From the NCBI GenBank assembly GCA_030867875.1, contig JAOWCC010001634.1, forward strand, positions 9,194,778 to 9,258,777: a stretch of 64,000 nt of DNA, written 5' to 3'. Under the pieces are notes generated by a model. The model had not been told where the DNA came from. It saw only the letters and a list, made by a program, of their open reading frames with translations, and ran no database searches. This DNA comes from Actinernus sp. WN-2022 (Eukaryota; Cnidaria; Anthozoa; Actiniaria; Actinernidae). The position numbers and the translations under genes are program-made. Of the stretch, positions 22,101-30,559 are shown piece by piece (position 1 is the first letter of the stretch; each line of letters begins with the position of its first letter).

Positions 22101-25100
22101 ATAAGTACTACAAATGTAATACAAAGACCTAATGAAATACAGTGATAAAACTATATTTACAATATTATTTTTTTGTAGTATAAAATATAAATGAAGGGAT
22201 GTGTGCAAGGTATTTCAATCTGGTTTAGCCAGTCTCTGGTTCTGGTTTATTAAATAACAAATCAGCAAATCCACATCACATTGCATGGTATAACAAAACA
22301 TAAATAAGTACTACAAATGTAATACAAAGACCTAATGAAATACAGTGATAAAACTATATTTACAATATTATTTTTTTGTAGTATAAAATATAAATGAAGG
22401 GATGTGTGCAAAACAGGTATGTCTCCTGATCACTTTATAAATATTATCCTTCAATTTCTTTTTTTGTTTTCTAAGGGAGAATCTAGAATGTGATCAAGAG
22501 TCACTTATGTCCTTTTTGCACACAGCCCTTCAAATGTAAAGTTTAAATAGGGCTGCGCCTCACTGGTTAGCTCAGTGGGTAGAGCATGGTCTAGAGTGTG
22601 GGAGATCATGGGTTCGAATCCCGGCCACATCCTTAGGGCTTGGTATATAACGTGTTACAAGATACAATGATACGGAGATACCAAGATACAGTGATACAGT
22701 GATACGGTGATACAGTGATACGAACATCTCAAATTTCCTTTTTTTTAAGCGGATGCGAAATGGCCCCGCTAAATGCAGGTTTCTGTATGAAACGGACTGT
22801 TGTATGGGTCACTTGAGCTCTTGTAGCCGTGGCATGACGCTAATTTAACGGTATTATCTTTCAGCATGACTGCTTTGTCTGACTATTTTGTTATTTAATT
22901 TTAACTTTTGAACGTTACGCATTTAACATTGAACCACTTTATTGCCCTTGTTGAAGAAAGGTTTTTGCAACACAAATACGAAATTAACGCTGAAAGCTTT
23001 ATTCTCATTGGCAACTAGATTTAGGGACGGACCATTTGAAAATTGATGGAGAAGGGGCCCGGATTTTTTTGCTCGAATTTTTTTCTGGCATCAGAACCTT
23101 GCACGATTTATTTAAAGTTTCGCCCTTGCTTGATTTTTTTTCTGGGTAATATTGCAATTGGCTCGCTCGATTATTTTCTGTGCAAATTCGGCTTGCTCGT
23201 TTTTTTTTATTATTATTGGGGGGGGGTGGGGAGGGGGATTTTGAAAATTTTTCGCGATCCCATTTCTCCGATCTAGTGAGATGGCTTTCAGAAGCTCCAA
23301 CTCCAAAAAATATTTTATACTTGCTTTGTCGCATTTCGGAGGAATCGTATTACAAAACCGTGCAGGGGAATATCAAAATTCGATTTGGTTATCATGCTTT
23401 CGGTGAAAAGGCGATATGCGGGAAACACCGTCAAGAACTCTCTTTTTAGAATTTCCCAATTCCCCAACAAATGTTTGTTTTGTAGCAGAGTTATCAATTG
23501 ACATTGATTAAAAAATTCAGACAAATCGAATCAATTCTTCTTGAGTTAGAGCTTTTTAAAAGCTCTATTTTGGTTGAAAATCGAAAGCGTAGAAAATAGC
23601 CCAAGATTTCCCGAAAATGCAATGTTGATTTCCGATCAAAGCTACGCGCCGCATCGAGAATATTTTATAGCCGGTTCTAGTTTTCTTATGACTTGGAAAA
23701 TGGAAAAGACGAAAGGTCCTTGAGCGACAAAGCCAAAGCGAACACCTATAAGGGAAGAGGTCAAAACAATGGATTTCGAATGGGACCCAATTTTGTCAGG
23801 GGAGGAGATGGGTGGCGGGTAATACCTCTACCCCTTTTTTCGAGGGTGATTTTCTCGCGTTGTAAAATAGGGATACCTGATTTTAATGCAGACACACGTT
23901 CTTCTCTGCCTGTAGAAACTAGAAATGTAGTTACTTCTTCGATAAGTATTTTATTCCAGAAGATATTTGTGGTCAAAAATCTAGAATTTGCCAAAATAGG
24001 TGGTGGGTTCCGGGTACAACCCCCTTCCATCAAAATTGGGTCCCGCCAGAGTACCATTGTTTTGACCTCTTTCCTAAATGACAAAGGAAGGGCACAGAAC
24101 TGATCAAAGGCCTTAAATGCCAGTGACAGCGATTTGCAGGAGTCTGAAAGGTCCTGAAACAGCACGGCAAATAGCGAGATCGTGGTGTCGGTTTCAAGCG
24201 ATTCAGAGTTTTAATATGTTTCCATCTAAGCTTTCTTGGAAACAAATCTTCTCTCGGCTGGTTCCTATCAATCAGATCAATTCTTCTTTATGTTCAGATG
24301 TGGACCACTCGGCAGTCTGTCTGAACTTGTCGGGTTTTGCGAGGCTCGTAGTCATATGCATTGTTTGGCCTTGTTTTGCTTCTTTCCAAGCCAAGGGCAT
24401 CCTGCTGGAGCTTAGCCCTGCTGGAGCATTTAGCCCTGCTTGCTTTTTGGAAGACATAAGGCCAACAACCCATGGATCGGGGCTGGAAAAACGTTTCACA
24501 ATAAATATGCTAGCTTTCGTTACGGACGAGTGAGCACATGTCATGTGTTAATTGACCTGCTGTCAATCAAACAGAACTTTTTACTTCCGGTTAAAAACTT
24601 CCTTTTGCCTACTGATTTTTTTTAAACAGTTTTTGGTATGTGAAAAATTGCTGCCAAAACTTAGCTTGAATTTCAGCCGTCTCCTCCAGCTCGGAGGAAC
24701 GAACCGGAGGAGACGGCTGAAATTCAGGCTAGCCAAAACTACATTTCTGTGGGAAAGTATTTTTCCCATTTTTAAAATGTTAAAGGAAATTTGAGATATT
24801 TGTATCACTGTATCACCGTATCACTGTATCACTGTATCTTGGTATCTCCGTATCATTGTATCTTGTAACACGTTATATACCAAGCCCATCCTTAGGCAGG
24901 ACATAATTTAATCTGTTCACCTTGTCTCCTTCCTCTTCTAATATTATTTAATCTATACGACGGGGGTGTGATTAAGAACCTGTTGTGTTATTTTGAGAAA
25001 GAGTCTAGGGGATTGTCTCCCAACACAACAGCCTGGTATTCTGAGGTACTAACAATCAATCATGATCGTAAACTGCACTGCAGAACATTGCGCCACAATA

Positions 25101-27128
25101 GCAGTCTGTATCACAAAAATAACCTTGTGAAGTGCATTTGAATAATTCATATAGAATTTGCACAGACTATACATTGTATAAATGAATACCTTTACCTTTT
25201 TTACCTTTGCCTAATAAGGTGCATGTATAAATTATTACTAAATAAAATGAATGTAATAATATAATATATAAGCTAATTCTTGGTTTGCATGTTACATCAT
25301 CAAAATCAAAAATTTAAACTATAAGTCCTATAAAGCTGTTCTTTATTATATTTCTAGACATTGTTAATAAAAGTCTACACAGAAAATTTCACATCAATAG
25401 AATGTATTGTTCCAAAATAAATAAATTTAGAATTTGATGACAGAATACAATTATCGTATTCATTGGCCCACATGCAGCTCCATTAGGAAATACATTGTAA
25501 TCTAATAATGTTCCAAAATTTAGGTTATACAATGTAAGTGTATTTTTGGTAGTTGTTCAATGCAAACCAATTTTGTGGTCGAGGGTCATGATCATGAAAA
25601 TCACCAATGTTATTGTACAACATTGTTCACAGTATAAAAATTAAAATAATTAAAATATTAAATAAAAGTAATGAAGACTATATGATCAGTCATACCACTC
25701 ACCAAATGCGATCAGATGAGCCTAATTTACAGCCACTTTCAACTGATCTGATATTATCATAAATTATGGTGATCTGTATTTACAATGTTAAAGGACAGAG
25801 CATATTCCAATGTTTAGTGGTACAAGAACTTATGGGCCTTACAATTTGAGTGTGGTAATTAGGATGGCTCGAGTGGAAAAGCATATGGTGTGACACTTAT
25901 TTTTATAAATGGACATTAACCAGTCTTTTTTGACCGACTGAGATAGGGCATTTACATGTACATGTAGGTCTTGCTGGAGGATAAATGTATCATTAGGAAT
26001 TACAAGTACATTATTTATGATTCTAATTAAGTACTGTATATTATTATTTAAAATTTAATAAACAATAATTATTGTCTGCAAAAAGTCCAATTATAGTTGA
26101 GATAGAAGTTGGTAAGTCATTGATGAATGACAAACATAATATTTATGGTCCTAGTACTATACCTGTGGAACCCCAGAGGTATCCTAGCAGATTAATCAAC
26201 CCATATGAACTTGTTTTGGAAATGGTTAGGATAATTTTATGCTTCAGGTTTGAGCTAAAGTACATACATTGTATATTATCTGCAGGGGTCGGTCGATTAA
26301 TTCCTGTATGCTGTCAGTTGCCATGCATGATGTCTTTATAACAGAAACAAACGTACTGAGTGGGGGGATGAATATAAACTAATTCAAACCCTAACCCTAA
26401 CCCTAACTATCCCTAATCATTTTCCAAAACAAGTTCCCAGGTAAACAACAAGTTTTTTCTCGCCCACTTCTTAGGGCTTGGGGTTCATACATGTAGACAG
26501 GTAAACAACAACTAGCTGAACAAATTCTCGTTGAGTGGGGGTTCCCAATGGGCTATTCCATTAAAAAAATGTACCCCCCCTATCGAGGAACTTGGATTCC
26601 TTTGGATTTCTTCAGGGGCCCACCAAAAAAATTTGTGGAATTCTTTAGGGGTTCACCCCCAAAATATTGAATTCTTCAGGGGTCAAACCCGATCAGAGCA
26701 TGGAATTCTTCAGGGGGTCGACATAATAGGGCCATTTTTGGTGGATTTCTTCAGGGGTATAGCACATTTTCCAATTTCTTCAGGGGTTTTGTGTTTTTGG
26801 TAAAAATATGATTCCTCGATAGGGGGGGTGCGGATTTTTAATGGAATAGCCCAATCTGCTGTTTACAATTATATACATACACCGACTGACCGAGTCCTGA
26901 CTTTGGTCAGCCCTGTTTTTTTAAGTGTTTTTAGGCAACTACATGTATATTCATATGTAACACCAGTTTTATTCCTAAACGTTCACACTTTCAATTTCTA
27001 AGTCAAATGAACATTTTCGGAAAATATCACAGGGTATAGTAATACTAATAGTATGAATCCAATAGTATTAACTCACCGGCAGGTTTGTCGTCGCATTTCT
27101 TCAAAGCTTTGCGCTTCGATCGCGCCAT
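10052..27128 (-). CDS. FANCD2: FANCD2 (Fanconi anaemia group D2), N-terminal twelve exons
   Basis: FANCD2 forms a clamp with FANCI on DNA. It is monoubiquitinated by the Fanconi core complex and coordinates repair of interstrand crosslinks in the nucleus. Twelve exons on the minus strand join with GT-AG sites and matching phases into about 317 residues. They were recognised from recall of human FANCD2: a basic N-terminus, then SVFGQLVGEAGMLLK, FQKKLISAL, VIDEFVEGL, SLIRILLGIDILQ, INTPRLIMNQFRWLDRIV, IQHEIITCLPEV, NTALTVPVLDALTNLNL, LDDLPVVTKFILQSV and VMSELREQLD, in the same order as in the human protein. The ubiquitinated lysine (near 561 in human) lies beyond the last exon found. Introns are long and full of transposons. 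No exon 13 was recognised in 1-10051, so the gene either continues left of the window or is truncated. Confidence 0.92.
10438..11432. mobile_element. Non-autonomous DNA transposon, CAGGGGTGTAGCCAG end
   Basis: The left end (CAGGGGTGTAGCCAGGAAG) and the reverse complement of the right end (CTGGGCATGTAGCCAGAG) are similar over about 18 bases. The 1 kb interior has no long frame. No clean target duplication was found. It lies in the FANCD2 intron between exons 11 and 12. Confidence 0.5.
11558..11662 (-). CDS. FANCD2: FANCD2 exon 11
   Basis: It encodes VRLSVLQMLPSVQLDDLPVV and then TKFILQSVADNDAFE, matching human LEDLPVIIKFILHSVTAMD. Acceptor ATCAG. The donor GTTTGG is weak but the boundary fits homology and phase (0 and 0). 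Confidence 0.9.
12034..12121 (-). CDS. FANCD2: FANCD2 exon 10
   Basis: It encodes EILLQNTALTVPVLDALTNL followed by NLRTDLLVE, matching human LLIENTSLTVPILDVLSSL. Acceptor TACAG, donor GTAAAA, phase 2 in, phase 0 out. Confidence 0.95.
12212..12324. repeat. Foldback element, family A, copy 1 (decayed)
   Basis: It carries the family core: CTTGATCACAGTCTCAAATC, TTTTCTAGGGGAGAATTTA, CTTGATCAAAAGTCACTT. The GGGCTGTGTGCAA end seen in the other copies is mostly lost. It lies in the FANCD2 intron after exon 9. Confidence 0.55.
12813..12937 (-). CDS. FANCD2: FANCD2 exon 9
   Basis: It encodes DLTQKMLEMVSITSPDIQHE and then IITCLPEVVDDMEHAEVARE, matching human [20 protein letters not shown] and what follows. 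Acceptor GACAG, donor GTAATG, phase 0 in, phase 2 out. Confidence 0.95.
13040..13130. repeat. GATA/GACA-type microsatellite
   Basis: Short runs of ACAG, ATAG and TTGA tetranucleotides stand in the FANCD2 intron between exons 8 and 9. Confidence 0.8.
13515..13599 (-). CDS. FANCD2: FANCD2 exon 8
   Basis: It encodes GEINTPRLIMNQFRWLDRIV and KSR, matching human [20 protein letters not shown]. Acceptor TGTAG, donor GTAAGC, phase 2 in, phase 0 out. The intron between exons 7 and 8 is only 91 bases. Confidence 0.95.
13691..13749 (-). CDS. FANCD2: FANCD2 exon 7
   Basis: It encodes PTVANMLLEKLPEFMGDEE, matching human PAIIKTLFEKLPEYFFEN. Acceptor TTTTAG, donor GTTAGT, phase 0 in, phase 2 out. Confidence 0.9.
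14005..14230. repeat. Dispersed repeat, second copy at 58645-58840
   Basis: The stretch with TATTAGCAAAACCTGTTTG, CACCTCCAAT, TTTCTAAAACAGC and GCAAAAGGCCTA recurs in the same order and orientation at 58645-58840, with scattered differences. No frame is conserved, so it is a transposon-derived repeat. Its ends and class could not be set. Confidence 0.7.
14982..15042 (-). CDS. FANCD2: FANCD2 exon 6
   Basis: It encodes SIHGNNQESLIRILLGIDIL and Q, matching human YSKSLIKLLLGIDILQ. Acceptor TTCAG, donor GTACAG, phase 2 in, phase 0 out. The intron before it (about 3 kb) carries the foldback-like element with 5S homology. Confidence 0.93.
15865..16047. repeat. MITE with GTCCGCTTA-type inverted ends
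   Basis: The left end (CGAAGCTCCCATAAGCGGAC) and the right end (GTGTCCGCACATAGTCAGCT then TCG) are inverted copies. Inside, GTGTCCGTAACTGGA.CTGTCCACTTAC occurs twice. It sits in the FANCD2 intron upstream of exon 6. Confidence 0.65.
16525..17040. repeat. 152-bp tandem repeat, about 3.4 copies
   Basis: The phrase GCTCTAAACACCCTAAA starts at 16533, 16685, 16837 and 16989, so the period is exactly 152 bases. Units differ by only a few bases. Each contains GACGGTTAGGGT, so telomere-like TTAGGG/CCCTAA words recur in it, though not as an array. Confidence 0.9.
17293..17350 (+). pseudogene. 5S rRNA-derived segment (3' half)
   Basis: CTGAAGTTAAGC, GGTTAGT and GGATGGGTGACCGCC follow one another with the spacing of the internal promoter region and 3' half of animal 5S rRNA. 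The 5' third and the 3' terminal stem are not recognisable, so it is not a working 5S gene. It may be a relic of a 5S-derived SINE or a captured piece inside the surrounding element. Confidence 0.7.
17815..18040. repeat. Dispersed repeat, related copy at 62217-62500
   Basis: The order CTTCAGTTTTGAAGATTATGA, CTAAAACCTG, TTCTGACATCGATGTTAT, TTTTTATTGACAAG and GGTCACATGAC matches a diverged stretch at 62217-62500. It is a transposon-derived repeat in the FANCD2 intron. Confidence 0.6.
18094..18144 (-). CDS. FANCD2: FANCD2 exon 5
   Basis: It encodes RFRLSLVPILVSEDSEG, in the position of the human FRNCLLSCERLQDEE segment. Acceptor TATAG, donor GTAATT, phases 2 and 2. The similarity is weaker than for neighbouring exons. 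Placement rests on order and phase. Confidence 0.75.
18442..18494 (-). CDS. FANCD2: FANCD2 exon 4
   Basis: It encodes VIDEFVEGLQEHVESPE, matching human IIEEFVSGLESYIEDED. Acceptor TTAG, donor GTACAT, phase 0 in, phase 2 out. Confidence 0.9.
18691..18803. repeat. Foldback element, family A, copy 2
   Basis: It begins GAAGGGCTGTGTGCAAAAAG and continues GGCATAAGTGACTCTTGATC with the inverse arm GATCAAGAGTCACTT. The outermost part of the right arm is missing. Confidence 0.75.
18862..19399. repeat. Minisatellite of about 21-22 bp units with an inverted left flank
   Basis: From about 19060 the unit CGACCACCTTCCAGCCACCT is repeated some 15 times with single-base changes. A short copy at 18878-18911 and its inverted form at 19012-19050 bracket about 110 bases of other sequence. 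Because the unit is near a multiple of three, open frames (TTFQPPTDHLPATY) run through it, but they are by-products. It lies in the FANCD2 intron between exons 3 and 4. Confidence 0.85.
19451..19518 (-). CDS. FANCD2: FANCD2 exon 3
   Basis: It encodes GMDVSIFQKKLISALKSHQN and then YPG, matching the human FQKKLFQTLRRHPSYP block. Acceptor GAAG, donor GTATGT, phase 1 in, phase 0 out. Confidence 0.9.
19914..20630. other. FANCD2 intron 2, left part, no gene
   Basis: Only intronic AT-rich sequence is seen. The phrase TTTCCCAGAAACCATGATTG at about 20401 recurs with one change at about 48951 as part of a dispersed repeat. Confidence 0.5.
20631..20741 (-). CDS. FANCD2: FANCD2 exon 2
   Basis: The exon is bounded by an ATTAG acceptor and a GTAGGT donor and encodes KKNRKSSEAAVNNSVFGQLV and further. 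The core NSVFGQLVGEAGMLLK matches the DSIFVKLLKISGIILK region of human FANCD2. Phase 1 in and phase 1 out. Intron 1 upstream is about 6.3 kb. Confidence 0.9.
20853..20993. repeat. Foldback element, family A, copy 3 (complete)
   Basis: This is the best-preserved copy. The ends TTGAAGGGCTGTGTGCAAGA and the reverse complement at 20972-20993 are nearly perfect, and pairing continues through AGTGACTCCTGATCACATTC almost to the loop. Length is about 140 bases. No frame is present. Confidence 0.85.
21856..21999. repeat. Foldback (MITE-like) element
   Basis: The ends AGCCTGCTAGCAGCTCTTCT and AAGAGCTGCTTGCAGGCT are inverted copies, and inner arms around GGATTGGGCTA and TAGCCCAATCC also pair. It is about 144 bases long. 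It lies in FANCD2 intron 1. Confidence 0.7.
22011..22416. repeat. 203-bp direct tandem duplication
   Basis: The sequence from TTCAATCTGGTTTAGCCAG at 22011 is repeated from 22214 with almost no difference and ends each time in ATGAAGGGATGTGTGCAA, which is the start of the family A foldback element. The near identity points to a recent duplication or an assembly artefact. Confidence 0.9.
22393..22533. repeat. Foldback element, family A, copy 4
   Basis: It begins ATGAAGGGATGTGTGCAAAA and ends TTTGCACACAGCCCTTCAA, with the inner arm TGATCAAGAGTCACTTATGT. It abuts the tandem duplication, which copied its left end. Confidence 0.75.
22555..22636 (+). mobile_element. tRNA-derived SINE head, split by a Mutator-like element
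   Basis: The A box region GGTTAGCTCAGTGGGTAGAG and the B box GGTTCGAATCCC stand at tRNA spacing, followed by GGCCA. The acceptor stem does not pair, so this is a tRNA-derived SINE and not a tRNA gene. The body is interrupted after CATCCTTAG by the 22637-24886 element and probably resumes at 24887. Confidence 0.7.
23742..24090. repeat. Nested foldback element inside the Mutator-like element
   Basis: The stretch GGGAAGAGGTCAAAACAATG, then GGGACCCAATTTTG at 23752-23795 has an inverted partner at 24035-24075, and both sides run into a GGTGG(C/T)GGGT motif near the loop. The open frames at 23693-24103 and 23761-24165 are produced by these arms and are not taken as genes. Confidence 0.7.
24661..24732. 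repeat. Short palindromic foldback, 30-bp arms
   Basis: AGCTTGAATTTCAGCCGTCT followed by CCTCC pairs with GGAGGAGACGGCTGAAATTC and AGGCT across a loop of about 15 bases. It is nearly perfect and sits close to the right end of the Mutator-like element. Confidence 0.8.
24887..25215 (+). mobile_element. Probable 3' part of the split SINE
   Basis: After the repeated CATCCTTAG the sequence runs on as GGCAGGACATAATTTAATCT and ends in ACCTTTACC-type repeats at about 25187-25212, which look like a SINE tail. The join to 22636 is inferred from the target duplication alone. Confidence 0.4.
25216..26388. other. FANCD2 intron 1, no recognised element
   Basis: AT-rich intronic sequence. The open frame at 26072-26341 shows no domain and has no conserved context. 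Confidence 0.5.
26389..26406. repeat. Short CCCTAA run (telomere-like)
   Basis: Three perfect CCCTAA units are followed by a variant (CTATCCCTAA). Cnidarians use TTAGGG telomeres, so this is a tiny interstitial telomere-like tract, possibly from break repair or chance. Confidence 0.8.
26549..26853. repeat. Palindromic MITE with 40-bp inverted ends
   Basis: The left end TGGGCTATTCCATTAAAAAA then CCCCCCCTATCGAGGA pairs with the right end TCCTCGATAGGGGGGGTGCG and TAATGGAATAGCCCA. The interior repeats a TTCTTCAGGGG phrase about six times. It lies 220 bp from FANCD2 exon 1, inside intron 1. The open frame at 26531-26803 is a by-product. Confidence 0.85.
27077..27128 (-). CDS. FANCD2: FANCD2 exon 1 (start codon, basic N-terminus)
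   Basis: ATG at 27128-27126 begins MARSKRKALKKCDDKPA and runs into a strong GTGAGT donor (phase 1). The lysine/arginine cluster, continued by KKNRK in exon 2, could be a nuclear localisation signal. It is only about 350 bp from the first exon of the divergent CCDC9-like gene. Confidence 0.85.
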
Positions 27129-27478
27129 AGGAAATTCCTCACGTTAACTGCTACTGGTAGGCTTTCGTTTACTTGAAAAGCAAAAATATTGCACAAATAT
27201 TAAAACGTCAAATTCAACTTGAGTCTTGATTGTATTATAATAAATACTGAAGTCGTGAAGAACGTCCAGAAGAAGAGTCAAATAATTTCGAGGTTCCCGC
27301 GGTTTTGGAACAATTACCGCGATTCGATTGCGCATGCGTACGAACAGCAGAGGAGGTCTGAGTACGACTTAAAGCTGGCTGCTGACCGAATGTAATGCAT
27401 GCTCGTGAACTACAGATCATCGCTCTCCCTTTCAAACTACACTTTTTTTAATAATTGTTTCAAGGAATCGTTCTTCAG
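27129..27478. promoter_or_regulatory. Shared divergent promoter of FANCD2 and the CCDC9-like gene
   Basis: The FANCD2 start codon (27128, minus) and the end of the CCDC9-like untranslated first exon (27478, plus, followed by GTGAGT) are 350 bp apart. A TGCGCATGCGT word at 27329-27339 fits an NRF1-type site, common in bidirectional promoters of housekeeping genes. GC content is higher here than in the introns. Start sites are not visible in sequence alone. Confidence 0.7.
27400..27478 (+). other. CCDC9-like gene, untranslated first exon (3' limit)
   Basis: AAGGAATCGTTCTTCAG at 27462-27478 is followed by a consensus GTGAGT donor. With the acceptor at 30551-30554 this defines a first exon with no coding sequence and an intron of about 3.1 kb. 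The 5' limit is not known and is given only approximately. Confidence 0.55.
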
Positions 27479-30400
27479 GTGAGTTCTGATATAGTGAGTA
27501 GTTTCATTTTGTTGTACAAAGTGCTGACTTGCTGCCATCGCGTACACAAGCATTGACACAATCATTCATGACATCGTATAAAAACCGCGCGTAAACTGGT
27601 CCTAGTTCATGATGGTCGATGTTTGTTCGAGTCCATTATGATTAGACCGATCAACTCATGGTTTTCATTAGTTGTCACATAACTGGCACATTCTGTGAAG
27701 TAGTTAGTTACCAGGAAAAGTAATCAAAATCTCCCCTTTTCATACTCTTTTCAATAGACAATAGAGACCATACGGCATACTGCTTTGTCTGGGTAAACCG
27801 GGGCCGGGGGGTAAAGTCCCTACGAGCAGAAAAAAACGAGTAGAGCCTTCTTCAACTCCACGAAAAGCGAGAAGAAAAGAAGGCGTTGCAGCATTCGTGT
27901 TGTTTTCACCCAAGATTCTGGTAAAACCGGTTTATCAGAGTGCAGCTAAAGTTTGTTTTAAATTTAAGTAATAGTTCGCGTAATGCACCTACATGTATCA
28001 GCGCCCATCCCCTGGGGGGAGGGGACTTTGTCAAAGACCCTTTGCAAACATTGTGATTTCTCCCACCCTCTAGGGGAAGATTACCAGTAAAAGATAGGAA
28101 TTTCTCCCTCTCCCCTGGGGCACAAAATGTTCAGGTTAATTTATAATTATTTTTTGACAATGATCAAGAACATTGGCACAAAATGTTGCTTACATGTAAT
28201 ATATGGAAGACTAATGTTTCTAGAACACTCAGCTATAATTATCTAAAGTACCAAGGAAGCATGAAATAAGGTGCAAATGGTTCAACTCACTCCAACCTCC
28301 ATGTTTATAACCTAGTCCTGACATAGCCTCTCTTTCTGTTGTTTCGTGGACTGGAGATAACTTTGTGTACCTTTGACATCTAGCCCCATGCCACAGGGAC
28401 TTCAAACTTAATTAATACACATACCGTAATGTGTTCTCATTTTATTTAGCACAGATACTCTCGGAATCCCAATCTGCAGTCAATTTTCTTCTTTCTTAAT
28501 TCCTGCGCATGGTTTTGTCCCGTGCAGTGACTAAGCCCAAGTCCTGCGCATATTCTGTGGAAAAAAGGGTCCCATACGTCGCTCTGTGCATCTTCTTGTG
28601 AAAAAAAAAGTTAGAACTCCCTGTGCCCATGCTCCAGACTTCCTTAATCCTTCCAAGCAACATATGAGCAAGGTTGCATAAAAAGAACACTTAGAGCTCA
28701 GAGTTAACAGTTGTATTCTCTGTGGGGTAAGGTTTGAAGATACAAATCTCCCATATTTTCCCGACCCCTGCTGTGAAAGATCCTTCTGCCTGGGGTCCCC
28801 CCCCCCCAGGATGGCTGCTGATAGGTGCATAAGAACAGGATCAAGTTCTATTTGTCCACAGTCATGAATGTGATTTCATTAATCCCAAATAGAAAATGGT
28901 TCAATTATATACTAAAGACATCTCTTGTCTGGTGGTATTAATGTTTTCAAATTATAGGCATGAAATCGCTTGTTGTGTCTAATTATGTTTTTGATTCCAA
29001 AACAAATTCAGCCAATAGAAAGATATTATAAAATATTTCAATGCTCCCCAAAAAGGAGTTCTTTCTCTCTTTCTACATAGAACTTTACAGATTGTCTGCT
29101 TCAATAATTTTTGTCAAAAAATATTGTGAAATCAGAGTTATTTCCTATTTTTAGGAGGTTTATTTGTGTATAAGCAATGAGATATCAAGTTTCAACAATA
29201 GAAAAATTAACACCTTTGTGCATTCCTGGCTGTTGAGTGCTCCTGTTCTTATGTCAACCATTATTTAAACTGATGACCAAACCTGAACGTCCACAGCAAT
29301 AATGACAGACAAAGATGACACAACAGAGTGTCAGTTTGGTATGAAACAAAACTGTTGGCACATGCTTGATATAAAAACAACACAAATACTGCAGAGCCTT
29401 TGAACTTTTCTTCTCACTTCTTCTCACATGAAAAACTATGATCATTATAGTCATTTTATTATTTTTTCAATCATTATCCCATATGGTCAACGATGACATC
29501 AAATGTTTGCTGTATACTTGGCTTGCAATGTGTCATTTGATTATCACAAGTCAGCGTGATAGCAACATATCGTAAGCAACCACTTTTGTCTGATACTATA
29601 AAGGGTTGTTGCATAGGAGAGGTTGAACTGTATGTACTAAATACTTAAATTCTATTTTCCCTGAAGTACATATAGTACTAATTTAAAGTGTTGTAATAAT
29701 TGCAGTGTTAGTAATTTTTGAGCAAGTCAGTAAGCTACTGAAATAAGGCAGTAACAGGGAAATCAGGGTTAAAAGAATCCACACATCAGGACGAGTGCTA
29801 AACGGAATTGGGCAAGCGTTAGAGAATGGCACCCATTGGGCAAGTGGAGTCATGCATAGATTTCCAAAGGGCAGATTTTTCTTTGTCTCTTGTCTCTTAA
29901 TTAGAGAACAGGGATATTGAAACAATGATTTATCAGAGGGACTTTACCATATTTTCATTTTTAGTCTTTGTATTTAATTTTATACAGCTTAACTTTTTAA
30001 ATGAAAGAGGAGAAAACTGCTGTCTCTGGAAGCTACATGTACAAAGCTTTGTGTAAAGTTGTAACTTGTTTTTGAATTCACATTGTCTTTATAGGGGATT
30101 AACTTACTCTACCAATTATGCGTCATTCTTTTCAGGGAGGGGAAGCTACATGTTGTTTTTTTATGATAGGAGACAATACTTTTTGAATCCTGACAAAATG
30201 TATTGGGCAAGTACAATAATTATTTCGTATCACTTCTTGGAATTTTTTCTAACCCTAGGAAATAAAGAATCAGGGCTGTCATTGTACATGTACGAGCAGA
30301 CTACTGCCGATTACATTTGTATCACCAGCAACAGTACTGATGATGATTGTTGGTTATTATTTTAATGTACATGTAAAACTTAAAGCCAGCTGACTTGCAC

Positions 30401-30554
30401 ATGTAGCTTACTGCACAAAAAGGCCAGCTATTTTTCGGTTGTCCAGCAATTTAAAAACTAAATGAAAGCCCTAGAAAATGCAGGAAACACTGTAAACTAG
30501 TCTGTATGATAAAGGAGCAGTCTGTAATGTATTATTTTGACAACTACATTGTAG
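27479..30554. other. CCDC9-like gene intron 1, no gene
   Basis: The intron holds GC-rich stretches near 27800 and 28010-28130 and a segment at 28500-28830 that yields minus-strand frames without any domain. No inverted-repeat element with clear ends was seen. The acceptor is CATTGTAG at 30547-30554. Confidence 0.5.
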
Positions 30555-30559
30555 GTTGA

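Larger units (their letters stand above)
22637..24886. mobile_element. Mutator-like non-autonomous element, 102-bp inverted ends, 9-bp target duplication
   Basis: The left end 22637-22738 and the reverse complement of the right end 24785-24886 agree at 100 of 102 positions. They begin GGCTTGGTATATAACGTGTT and contain short tandem repeats of GATACAGT/GATACGGT type. Flanks are CATCCTTAG at 22628-22636 and again at 24887-24895. Long inverted ends with a 9-bp duplication are the signature of Mutator-like elements. The 2 kb interior has no transposase frame but carries two smaller foldback structures. It lies in FANCD2 intron 1. Confidence 0.88.

Noticed and set aside
22555..22632. A functional tRNA gene
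   Set aside because: A and B boxes are good, but the supposed acceptor stem ends do not pair and the sequence continues as a SINE body split by a transposon.
23005..24165. Open frames of 64-136 codons inside the Mutator-like element
   Set aside because: They overlap on both strands, are low in complexity or lie on inverted arms, and none has transposase motifs.
28496..28830. Overlapping minus-strand frames of 64 and 99 codons
   Set aside because: They lie in the CCDC9-like intron, contain a C-run and show no domain or splice support.
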